A DNA stretch of 64,000 bases from Apostichopus japonicus (lineage: Eukaryota; Echinodermata; Holothuroidea; Aspidochirotida; Stichopodidae), in the NCBI RefSeq assembly GCF_037975245.1, contig NC_092562.1:29958054-30022053 (forward strand), read 5' to 3'. The notes beneath the pieces were generated by a model, which saw only the letters and a program-made list of their open reading frames with translations, was not told the DNA's origin and searched no databases. Made by a program: the position numbers and the translations under genes. Positions 49,678 through 59,112 of this stretch are shown here, piece by piece (the stretch's first letter is position 1; each line of letters begins with the position of its first letter).

Positions 49678-50577
49678 ATGGGTCAGATTGACATGACTGT
49701 TCGTGCCAGAATTGTTGTTTATGCCCTGAACCATTCTTTGTCGACGAATGCTATACATAAACTTCTTGTAGATGAGGGAATTTCAATTTCTCTTTCCTCT
49801 GTAAAGTATATTATAAAAAAGTTTAAGACAACTAAGAAGCTTGAGGATTTTGCAGGACGTGGAAGAAAGCCAAAGTATTCAATTGAACATATGAATATTA
49901 TTGATCAAGCACTCAATGCAAATGATGAATTGACCTCAGTTGACCTTAAAAAAATATTGTTTGATGAAACTGGTCAAAACTTTTCTTGTTCAACTTTGAA
50001 GAGGTTGAGGAAAAGACTTGGTTGGGTCAAAACAAGAGCTAAATATTGCCAGCTTATTCGCCAACAAAACCAGGCCAGCCGATTTGACTTTGCAATCAGA
50101 TGTGTTCGCACTAATGAATCATTTGACAATGTTGTTTTCACTGATGAGTCGAGCATCGTAATGGAAAGCCATGCCAAGATGGTATTTTGGAAGCCAAAGC
50201 TGGCTGAAACAAACGATATCTATGCTGCCAGCATTCGCAGAAAACTTAAGCCAATCGCAAAGCATCCAGTGAAAGTTCATGTTTGGGCTGGTATCTCGAA
50301 GCGAGGAACAACAGATATAATCGTTTTTGATGGTATTATGAAATCAGACTTTTATAAGGATATTATTGACAAAGGGTTATTGCCATTTATTAATAGAGCA
50401 TTCCCAAATGGTGAACCTTGTCGATTTCAGCAGGATAATGATCCTAAACACACTAGTGGGACAGTGAAAGAACATTTAAAGCAAAAGAATGTTCATTGGT
50501 GGAGGACACCTGCAGAATCGCCTGACCTGAATCCAATTGAGCTGGTTTGGCATGAACTAAAGCATCACTTGCGCAAG
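49678..50577 (+). CDS. Tc1-family transposase, exon 1
   Basis: Encodes residues 1-300 of a 351-residue DDE transposase that would cut and paste DNA at TA sites in the nucleus. Residues 5-50 and 67-115 form two helix-turn-helix units joined by an AT-hook-like GRGRKPK (61-66). The catalytic triad is intact: D156 (VFTDES), D253 (QQDNDPKHTS) and E288 (SPDLNPIELVW), with exactly 34 residues between the last two, which is the Tc1 DD34E signature. The exon stops in phase 0 after HHLRK at a GTAAGC donor. Without splicing the frame would run only eight codons further. The ATG at 49678 gives a normal Tc1 N-terminus. Introns are unusual in Tc1 transposases. Confidence 0.88.
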
Positions 50578-51184
50578 GTAAGCTTTAATCATTTTTCATA
50601 TTAGAATATTGTTGTATCTTTATATGATATTTGTAATTTATTCTTTTCTGCCATCATAGAAGGGAAATACAGGCCTAATTGGAAAGTTTATGTGTTTAAT
50701 AAGCCAAATAAAGTTGGCATATCTTTGGAATGGAGCTTCATTAATAGCCAGTTTTACCAAATATGGCATAGGCCTACTTTTCTTTCAAATTGATAGATTG
50801 TGATCTGAATAAAGCTGGTGTAAGCAGTTTTTTTAAAATAACTTGACAATGTTTACGTTTCAAATAGAATTATCAGTAGGCCTAAGTGGGGTGTGCGGAC
50901 GTTGTGCAGTGGTGTTCGGTCGAGGTTGACCTGCGTCCGATATGTCTGGGAAGCGTCCAGGTGAAAAAAAAACGCCTCAAACCAAGCGTGCCAAGCCCAA
51001 AATTTCTGTAAAAGGTCCGAGGTAAAGTTTACTAGCCCAAAGGAACAAAAGAGTAGAGCATATATCTAGAGCATTCTTCCCACTGCCGCGACAATTCATC
51101 AGCGTGATAACAATAGGCTTACAAGTTCACTTGCAAAACAGAAGAAATGTTTATTATCAGTTACTATCTAGACACATTCAGATA

Positions 51185-51500
51185 GTAAGGAACATTTTGT
51201 GTGTGTGTGTATGTAAAAGAAAAGGGCCTGACATTCCGATCAGGGTCTTCTTTGAGGATGAATGGCAAGTACAGTAACATAAACTACAAGGGACAATATA
51301 CAAGCACGAAATACAGACAGGTTAATGAGCAGGGTAAACACAAAATAGACTTAAGTAAGAGGATTAGTTGACAAAGGGTGGAGAAACCAACCAGGAAGAG
51401 GAGAGGTAGGAAATAAACTTTGGAGGGACAAAGAGAAGATTACGATTAAGAGAAGAGGGTAGGGAATAAACTGCATAAGGACAAATGCAGGAAAGTGTGG
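51185..51500 (-). repeat. Penelope-type terminal fragment
   Basis: Inverse of the sequence at about 37125-37345. It shares the phrase around AAAGAAGACCCTGATC and GTCAGGCCC, the CTCATTAACCTGTCTGTAT word and the TCTTTGTCCCTCCA word. It begins beside a GTGTGTGTGTGT run. No coding part is attached. Confidence 0.65.
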
Positions 51501-52480
51501 GGACAAGAGGTGGAAGAGAGCTAGGCGAAGATGGGTGACAGGGGGGAACAAATGTTTTTTATTAGAACTAAGCTTGCTCAGTTCAAAGTTTGTTACTTAT
51601 TGTAAGAATTTTACATATATTTACAAACGTATACAAAAGCTATATGGGAGCAAAGCACATCCTATATGGACAACCAGAGCTAGCTTAACAATGACAAAAA
51701 ATAGACACTAGTGCACTCAACCAACTACCTTTGCCTAAAATCCCCACAAATCTACAGCCAAAGGGGTATGCCTATACACTGCACACTAAGCCAATGGCGA
51801 AACCTAGCCTAACCATAAGTTCCTTCACTAAAATTGTTACGTTAGCTGAATCTAAAATATCATGAAATACGATCATTGGTGAGGATATCTTCAACTACAT
51901 GTGAAGCTAACAGTACAGTAAGTCAATGGAAAAGCCTAGCTTAACCGTCGGTTAGAAAAAGGAAAACTAATACTAGGCTAATAAAAAAATCACAGCGCGT
52001 AGCTTTGTTAAGCTGAAATTTATTTCGGAAAATCCCGTCTTGGCAACTTTTGACATGCGCTATTTGAGGTTAAATTGCTGGAATCGCGCGGCTTATGCGA
52101 ACCCTTGTTTCTTGAATACATTTCTTCGCAGGAAAGTTGTGCGCGTAGGCCTATCAACATTGACTCTATTCGTAGCAGAACTGAATCCCTGTACTGTTAC
52201 TTCATTCCGTCCGGATTTTCGGACAGCTATATACATACTGTACGTTTTGGTAGCACGCAGGTAATAGAATTGCCTGTAAAATCGCTTTTGAATATAAATA
52301 AAGCAAAGTTCAGCTTCGCTCAGCATCCAAAATATTTTTCTGAAGTGAAAAGTTTATTGCCTCTAATCCTTACTGAATAGGTAGCCTACATATGGGCTGC
52401 TACTTTGAGAAAAAAGGACGAAAACTTCTGGTTTATTTGACATATCACCATTGTAACTTCTGTTATAACAAATTGAGAAG

Positions 52481-53262
52481 CAAGGGCGGCGGAAGCACTT
52501 TTAATCCGGGGGGGGGGGGGGCCAACGTCGAAGGGCACTTTGCAGAAATTCGATTGGACTGATGCAGCCTGATATTTAGCACCCTTCATAACTCTTATTG
52601 TATTATCTTATTTGCGTATACACATCACTCCATCAACGCCCCCCCCCCCCCTCCTCAAGGAAACAATGCATACTAGCACTGCAATATCTAATGTGCGAAT
52701 TGGGAAACAAGGAACAAGTTTCCTTTCGAGACAAAATGAGGTGAAATCATTATAAAGTCTAAGTCCCTGCACACGCGATCGATACATGCATGAAAGCAAA
52801 TGAAATATGTCAAAATACGAAAGGATGGGGTAGGGTTATGTGTTTTTGAATGGTTAAACTGATATTATTATGATCATTATTATTGTAACGACTTTCCCAA
52901 TAATTCTAACCAATATGGAAGTGTAATAACACGGCACATGATTGTATGTTATTGGCATGCGATGTAATAACCTTTGCATACCTATATGATATGCACATTA
53001 ACGTGTTAAACGCGCGCGGGGCGCGCGAAAAATTTGGATAATATTATTCGGGCAAGTCGTTACAGCCCCCCAAATCAAATTGGGCTCCTTTGCCTATGGT
53101 AGTAAACATTTAAAACTTCCCGAAATATTTAATTCGACATGGGTTTCACTTTGTAAACTCTTTTTTTATTTAGAAATTTTTATGTAGAAAAAAGGCACAT
53201 TTTTAACCTGAGGAAAAGTGGGGGGCACGTGCCCCCTGTGCCCCCCCGTTCCGCCGCCCTTG
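52481..53262. mobile_element. hAT-type MITE with G-rich ends
   Basis: The left end CAAGGGCGGCGGAA and right end TTCCGCCGCCCTTG are exact inverses. They are flanked by the identical 8-mer TTGAGAAG (52473-52480, 53263-53270). A G-run lies just inside the left end and a GGGGGCACGTGCCCCC palindrome just inside the right. There is no coding capacity. It is similar in design to the element at 6991-8729 but has different termini. Confidence 0.85.
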
Positions 53263-53569
53263 TTGAGAAGATCGCATGTACCAATTTGGATTAAAAGAGA
53301 ATATTATTGGAGTAAAAATTACAAAAATGTCGCATCCGTACGGTCGTATCAACCTCGACAGAACACCTCTATACTTGAATATTTTTTATTTGTTGTTCTG
53401 AATGAAAGGGGACAGGCATTTTGGAAGCTAAAACTGTAGCATCCAATAGAAATATTTCATTATTAAATGCTGCACTGCAAATAAGCCCCTTAAAATATAT
53501 TTATAGCCGTGAAGGCCTTTATAATTATGATATGGCTTCGTTTCTTTGCTTTCCCCGTTTTATTGATAG

Positions 53570-53725
53570 AGAGCTAAGCCACGGAACAAAGAAGACCTGA
53601 AAAATAAAATACAGGAATTCTGGAATGACAGGATGACTCCAGAAAAGTGTGTACGATACATTAACCATCTTCAGAAAGTTATTCCCGTGTGTATTCAGCG
53701 CCGTGGTCTCGCAACAGGCTTTTAA
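53570..53725 (+). CDS. Tc1-family transposase, exon 2
   Basis: Encodes the last 51 residues (RAKPRNKEDLKNKIQEFW, then MTPEKCVRYINHLQKVIP, then a GLATGF end and stop). The pattern KPxxKEEL--I--FW--xTPEKCxxYIxHLxKVxP is the standard C-terminus of Tc1 transposases, which confirms that the 3-kb gap is an intron. The joint is in phase 0 from the acceptor GATAG. With exon 1 the protein has a normal Tc1 length and no visible defect. Confidence 0.88.
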   Translation, partial: RAKPRNKEDLKNKIQEFWNDRMTPEKCVRYINHLQKVIPVCIQRRGLATGF

Positions 53726-53904
53726 ATTTTACTGCCTACCTCGATACGAGAGAGAAGAAATTACAAAAATCATACATGAGCATATAACCTAATATTGCCG
53801 ACTTAGGCTTCAAAATTCTGAAACTTCAACTCACATTTGTGTATGTTTCATATTGGTTTTTCCCATGTTTATTGAGCCTATTTTTCGAAAATCTTAGCAC
53901 CAAG

Positions 53905-54093
53905 ATGCTGACAATAAAATCCCAATCGCAGATTCCTGTTTATCAAGATTTAAGAACCTTTGAAAGGGAGTGCTCTGTAGTAAATCTCGCTATTGAAAAG
54001 GATACAAAGGCTAATGAAGCGTTTGGTTGCATCTTACATTTAATGGAAACACAAAAGAATGCCGGTCTTTTTGAAATGCTTGATTGGCTTTGA
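53905..54093 (+). CDS. small ORF of unknown function
   Basis: A possible 62-residue frame (starting MLTIKSQSQIPVYQDLRTF) between the transposase and BEN genes. It is mixed polar and helical (ERECSVVNLAIEKDTKANEA) with no recognised domain or signal peptide. Codon composition is not obviously non-random. It could equally be an upstream exon, 5' UTR sequence of the BEN gene, or chance. Confidence 0.2.
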   Translation: MLTIKSQSQIPVYQDLRTFERECSVVNLAIEKDTKANEAFGCILHLMETQKNAGLFEMLDWL

Positions 54094-54285
54094 GAATCTT
54101 ATGGTACGTTTGTAGATTCCGATCTATTTGTGTCTTTTAACAATAGCAACCCACGAAAGAAAAGAAATCTAAACTGAGAACCGATATAATCAAAGAGATG
54201 GACTTGATTTAAGTTCAGGCCAAAGTGAAATATTCTCATTCTGATAGCAAGTACTCAAAATTGAGAGTCTCTCCTAAAATTCAAA

Positions 54286-54582
54286 ATGAGTAAACACGTT
54301 CAAGCGATTGACCCATCTAGTGGTGTGTGGCTAAGGGCGAAAGTTATAGGTTCTGAAGGACTAAATATCAAAGTAAAATGGCAAAATTACAACTTAATTG
54401 ACTTGGTGCCAGAGTTTAAGACTAGGGATCCGAGACCACACAGGAAATGTGCAATTTCTCGGGAATTGTGGCCTACATTTAAGCATCCGAAGGAGTTGCA
54501 GCTGGGGGATCTTGTGTGTTTGTCATCCAATTCGAAACCGGTGGACCTACAGGTGGAGGAAAACGACCCCTTTTTAGCCGAG
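54286..54582 (+). CDS. Tudor-BEN protein, exon 1: Tudor-like domain
   Basis: Residues 1-99. The start MSKHVQAIDPSSGVWLRAKV continues to NIKVKWQNYN and has the Tudor/agenet-like barrel pattern (a basic strand with W, then V-K-W). A second strand set (ELQLGDLVCLS) crosses into exon 2. Such domains often bind methylated histone tails or chromatin; no binding residues can be assigned from sequence alone. The exon ends in phase 0 (DPFLAE) at GTAGGT, followed by an 18-base T-run. The open frame would continue only into that intron. Confidence 0.7.
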
Positions 54583-55367
54583 GTAGGTTTTTTTTTTTTT
54601 TTTTTTACTTCGACAATTATTTTAGGCCAAATATTTAACTATCTGAATTTACGTTTACCCTGTCGATGAAGAACAAAAAAACAAAACAAAAAAATACATG
54701 AAATAAGAAATAAACAGCCCACAAAATAAGTATCCAACATTTTTGCTAAAAGAAATCAGTTTGGTTTGATGTCTGTCACTTATTTCTTAAATTTCTGAGT
54801 TTTGGAGCGAACTTTAACAGACAGAATGCAACATCCTTCTCCAGAAAGAAAACAATTTCTTTTTCAAGAAATTTCGTTATTCCTTTTGTAACTATTTTCA
54901 GAATAGCCTACACCCATATCTTTAAAAACTTCCATGCCTCACCTAAAAAACAACAAGAACAATTTACGTTGTCAATGATTTGGAACGAAATACGGAGTTT
55001 TAAAAAGAAATTTTAAGGAAAGATTTCTTGGAAACTTGATGCTCGAGCGATCCGAGTGCCGTGAATGTCAGCATTTACAATAACGTTAGTGTCTCAATGA
55101 AACTTGCTGCCGTTAAGAAAGTGTCAAAATTCGTTTTCAAAGAAAAGTTTGCGAAACTGAACTTCATTTATGGCGGCATATTTATTCAGAATATGTTGAT
55201 TTGTGTAAGACAGTATTCAGTCGAGTATTTCAAATCCGTTGGCACAGTATTACACTCGCACTCAGACTGAGACCTACAGCCTCACGCAAGTTTGAACTAA
55301 GTGTAAAGCTTAACACTAGGCCTATACAGGTATTTTTTTTTTATCTGTGACTGTTCAGGGGGGTTTC

Positions 55368-56055
55368 AGTTGTTTTCCGCATACGTTACTTTCCGCTGAT
55401 TACTTTCCGCTGACAAAATTCTTCTGCGGAAAACACCTTTTTTTCACTTTCCTGTATACTATATTTCCCCGCAATTTTAGGATACCAAATTCAGGCAGGA
55501 TGATTAAAATAACATGAGTGAGTATCAAAGATTGTCGATAAAGGATGGTTATAGACTGAGTTCATGTCAGAAAAGTTAAGCTGCTTATAATATAGAGGAG
55601 GCTTGGGTGTGTAATTAGGGATTATTAAAGAAGTATGAGGCGGTCGGCCGATAAAAGGGCCCGCGTTATGAATGATTGACTATCTAATAAAGTATTAAAA
55701 CTGCGGTCCGCGTAATGATAGTTTAAAAAAAGTTGTAAAAGGCGGTATCTTTGATTTTCGCTGGAAATGGCTGTATAAGTAAGGGCTGCTTTAATAACCG
55801 AACACGCATTTTGCACCACCTTTCTTACGAGTTACATCTAAAATTATGACCGATTTATCCTGTAACAGTTAAATCCTCTCTTCTCCATCTTCCTAAATCC
55901 TTCCATGTGCCTAATCAATTCAGTAAGTTATTCTGTTCCTCCAAAAAAAACGTTACTTTCCGCTGAAAAAAACGTTGTTTTCCGCTGACAAATTTGTTTC
56001 AGCGGAAAACACCGTTTTGTTTCAGCGGAAAGTAACGTGTGCGGAAAATAACGGT
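55368..56055. repeat. possible foldback element with TTTCCGC ends
   Basis: The left side carries GTTGTTTTCCGCATACGTTA and TTTCCGCTGA words. The right side carries GCGGAAAACACC, AGCGGAAAGTAACG and GCGGAAAATAACGG, the inverse of the same words. The ends are about 680 bases apart. The exact termini and target duplication were not resolved. Confidence 0.5.
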
Positions 56056-56084
56056 ACCCGTTCAAGGGGAAACTTGCCATTTTA

Positions 56085-56290
56085 ACCAAGTGCGTGGGAA
56101 CCGGAGGTGAGCTGAGGGGCGCCAGCCCCCCCCCCAGTGAAAAATATGGAGGGACGGAAGTATCATTTCGCCCCCCCCCCCCCCCCCCCGCTTCTTCGCA
56201 AGTCAGAAACCCCTTTTTTCATTTCCATATGAGAAAAAAAATTCTCATTTGGAGCACCAAATTGCATCTATGGCCAATCGTCAGTTTAAA
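56085..56290. repeat. G/C-run dispersed repeat, partner of 46948-47330
   Basis: Shares the CCCCAGTGAAAAATATGGAG, GGAAGTATCATTTCG and ACCAAATTGCATCT phrases with the other copy. It contains a 20-base C-run. Confidence 0.7.
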
Positions 56291-56426
56291 CATTCAAGTA
56301 AAACAAGTAAAAATTGATTAAGACAGCCAGTAGGGAAAGCTACAGTACTACTGTTTTTGTGCTAATGTAAAAAACCAAACCTACCCAATAATTAATTATA
56401 AATTATGTTTTTCAATGTTTTCACAG

Positions 56427-56573
56427 GTTGTTACTACTTGTGGCCAGAAATTAAGGTGGGAAGAGTTACGCGAAGGGTTGTTCTACAGAGAAACATCGAC
56501 CTGGACAGGAGATGGCCTGGGCATCAAACCTTCAGTTCTGCCGCCTACGGTTCGCGCTAATAGTCATCGACAG
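56427..56573 (+). CDS. Tudor-BEN protein, exon 2
   Basis: Residues 100-148, phase 0 at both ends (acceptor TTTTCACAG, donor GTATGA). It reads VVTTCGQKLRWEELREGLFY and then STWTGDGLGIKPS, completing the second barrel-like segment begun in exon 1. No independent domain is recognised. Confidence 0.7.
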
Positions 56574-56772
56574 GTATGATTCCACATTTTGCATGTTATT
56601 AGCCATTCTTTCTGTAATCTATATGTAGGGCTCTGAACGTTTCATTAAACATTTAATCGCGAAGAAGTTTAATTATTAGAAATTCTGGCAAAAGTCGCCA
56701 AACTGGTTTTCACTGTTAACACAATCCTTTTTTGTGTGTAATGTCGATTGTTATCATGACATTTGGGTAAAC

Positions 56773-56778
<6 letters not shown>

Positions 56779-56848
<70 letters not shown>

Positions 56849-56873
56849 GTATATGTATATATGTATATATATA
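56779..56873. repeat. AT dinucleotide microsatellite
   Basis: About 58 bases of pure AT, followed by ATGT-type tetranucleotide variants. It lies in intron 2 of the Tudor-BEN gene. Confidence 0.95.
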
Positions 56874-56950
56874 TTATTAGAGAAAACCAGAGAAATAAGA
56901 TATGACTCATAATTGAAAAATAAGGAGTAAGTTTTAGAAAATATATTGGA

Positions 56951-56979
56951 ATTTTCGGTCCCCCTGGGACCTTCGTCAG
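56951..56979 (-). ncRNA. hammerhead-ribozyme-like core
   Basis: On the minus strand: CTGACGA, then a hairpin (AGGTCC, CAGGG, GGACC), then CGAAA. CTGANGA and GAAA around a short stem II are the conserved core of hammerhead ribozymes, which are known in Penelope-like and related retroelements. The third helix and the NUH cleavage site are not convincingly placed in the flanks, so activity is unproven. Without those parts a chance or relic match is possible. Confidence 0.4.
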
Positions 56980-57394
56980 CAATACTTGTGTGTATATATA
57001 TATTTGTTTATCATACCCAATTAGGACTTAAATTGGAACATTGTAAATAGAAAAGAAGTAAAGGCAAGTAGTAAGGATTAAACATAAATGGTCTCATGTA
57101 AATGATTAATGTTTGTTAATCAATCACAGCTCAATTTCTGTGTCACGTGTGCTGGGCTGGGTAATATATCGTTGCTACTCTCTTTCCTATAAATCATGTC
57201 AAAATCGTAGCCCCCATTCACTATGTCTATCTCAAAATGTTATCATCTAGCATAGAATTTGGTTTGCTTTGTTCAGAGTTTTAAGGTTCTGACAACCTCC
57301 AGTGTTGGAATTCCAACATCAAGACAACAATGGCCATTTCAGAAACCATTACTTTTGATGAAAATATATTTTCTTTTTTCTCTTTATGTTTTAG

Positions 57395-57508
57395 GCAAGT
57401 AACTGTACCAATTCAATTGCTGCACTAACAACTCGGAATGAAGACAAAGAAAACCAGGAATTCCCTTTACAACAGCAGAGGTCACCAGGGAACATTTTGA
57501 AAGAAATG
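57395..57508 (+). CDS. Tudor-BEN protein, exon 3 (linker)
   Basis: Residues 149-186, polar and glutamine-rich (TRNEDKENQEFPLQQQRS), phase 0 at both ends. The donor is GTACAG, a weaker site than its neighbours. It is probably disordered. Confidence 0.55.
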
Positions 57509-57821
57509 GTACAGAATTCTATGTTGTTGGCATTAGTGTTAGGCAGGTCTGTGGTATGATTCCTTACCGGCCTCATGATTCCTTTCTTCAAAACTCAATT
57601 ACCCTTGAAAACCAGATATTCAAACAGTGTAGTAACTCTGTCTTGCCTTGTGTCTGTACACTATGACTGCCAAAAACAGGAAATGGTTTCAAGCAAGCAT
57701 TAATTTACCCTTCTACAAGTCTTATCATCCTGCCCTGTTTTGAATCAAGCAAGGGGTCTGGTGACTTTAATGTCCAATTCTATAACATTTGTCAATAATA
57801 TCATTTTATTTTTATTTATAG

Positions 57822-57899
57822 AACTGCAACTCTCCTTCAAATCTCAACAATTCTGTGGAAGAGAAAGGTGGAAAGAAGAGAAGAGGAACTAAAAGAAAG
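57822..57899 (+). CDS. Tudor-BEN protein, exon 4 (basic)
   Basis: Residues 187-212, phase 0, acceptor TTTATAG and donor GTGAGA. It ends in KGGKKRRGTKRK, a likely nuclear localisation signal. Confidence 0.65.
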
Positions 57900-58083
57900 G
57901 TGAGAAAATAGTTACTGAGAGGCACTATACTTACTTCAGTCCACTCCGCTGTAACATGCTGGGGAGTAAACCTACTACGAAAAAGAACTCTAGTTCCGAT
58001 GGATTTAGCATAGAACATTTAGTTCAGTAATTAATTAATACCTTGCAATTTTGCTGATACAGTGTTTCTGTTTTATTTTGAAG

Positions 58084-58176
58084 GACCCTGTTGAGGCAAA
58101 TGTGCAACAGCCAAAGAAAAAGAAAGGTGGAAACGAAAAATCGAGCCAGCAGAAGACAGTTTTGGTTGAAAAAAAG
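58084..58176 (+). CDS. Tudor-BEN protein, exon 5 (basic)
   Basis: Residues 213-243, phase 0, acceptor TTTTGAAG and donor GTATGT. Contains PKKKKGGNEKSSQQK, a second basic cluster. Together with exon 4 it forms a lysine-rich linker of about 50 residues. Confidence 0.65.
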
Positions 58177-58659
58177 GTATGTTCCAAAACAAATGAAGAT
58201 GATGTTTACCCTTTCATTTCCACCAGGTCTTGACACGATGGATTGGATATGCACTTCTCCCAAAAACTATTTTACTCAGTTAGCCCCCCCCCCCAACTGA
58301 AATAGGCCACAAAAAAAACCCTCATTAAAACAATATAGCCTACCCAAATTTTATCAGCCATAATGCAGTGCTACAATGGTCAATGGAAATTTTGATGAAT
58401 TTTTCACATGATAATAGTCAGTGACTCAGTTGTGGTGCAGGAAGCCTTGTTTTGGTGACTGATAAAAGCAATTCACCGACAGATGTTCTCATACGGCAAT
58501 GTCGTGTGCGTTTCGCGAACAGCGTGTATACAGACTAAAACAAGAGTTGTGTCAGAGAGTGCGATATAATAATTGAGCAAAGGAATTGGATCTTTCACAG
58601 CAGGTAATATTTTAGTGATATGAAAACTGTGAATTGGTATCTTCCATTCTAATTTGACT

Positions 58660-58885
58660 AAAGTTACTCACAAAAAAATGCATATCTTTGGAGAAATTTT
58701 CAGGTGACAAAAGCCTCGCCAAATGCCACCATTTTGCATGTAGGCCTTTCCAGGATTGGGAAAAAATTTCAAAAGGGGAGGGGCGCCCCCTCCCCTTATA
58801 CCCCTCCCCCAGGACGGCGACCACTCAATCTTGTAAGCCACCCGAAAAATTGGCTTAGCCTCCCCAACTAAAAATTCCTGGCGCT
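58660..58885. repeat. G/C-run repeat relic
   Basis: Contains AAAGGGGAGGGGCGCCCCCT and CTTATACCCCTCCCCCAGG and ends CTGGCGCTGCCACTG, like the other G/C-run repeats of the window. It lies in intron 5 of the Tudor-BEN gene. Confidence 0.55.
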
Positions 58886-59112
58886 GCCACTGATTTTACT
58901 TCTTTAAATATATTTTTGAAGAAAAAAGAAAGCTGCTATAAAGAATAAATAATAAAAAATGTAAAACAATTTTTTTTCAAAGACAAAACATGCAGACCCC
59001 TTAAGTTTAAATTTTGAAAAAGGTTTGTTAAATTTTATTCACATTTTGGACTTCCTGGGACTTATTAAGGGTGAATGTTTTTATTAAATGTATTTCTTTC
59101 TCTTTTGATCAG

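Larger units (their letters stand above)
50578..53569 (+). other. transposase intron (3.0 kb)
   Basis: GTAAGC donor and TTGATAG acceptor, phase 0. It contains a Penelope-type terminal fragment (51185-51500) and a hAT-type element with a perfect target duplication (52481-53262), so the intron has been in place long enough to collect insertions. The remainder shows no gene. Confidence 0.7.
54583..56426 (+). other. intron 1 of the Tudor-BEN gene
   Basis: Starts with a T-run. It contains repeated phrases such as TTACTTTCCGCTGA and GCGGAAAACACC at 55380-55440 and 55955-56045, arranged as inverted copies (a possible small foldback element spanning about 55370-56050). The G/C-run repeat at 56085-56290 is also here. 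No further exon is recognised. Confidence 0.45.

Noticed and set aside
56716-56982. Tyrosine/isoleucine-rich minus-strand frame
   Set aside because: A translation of the AT dinucleotide microsatellite.
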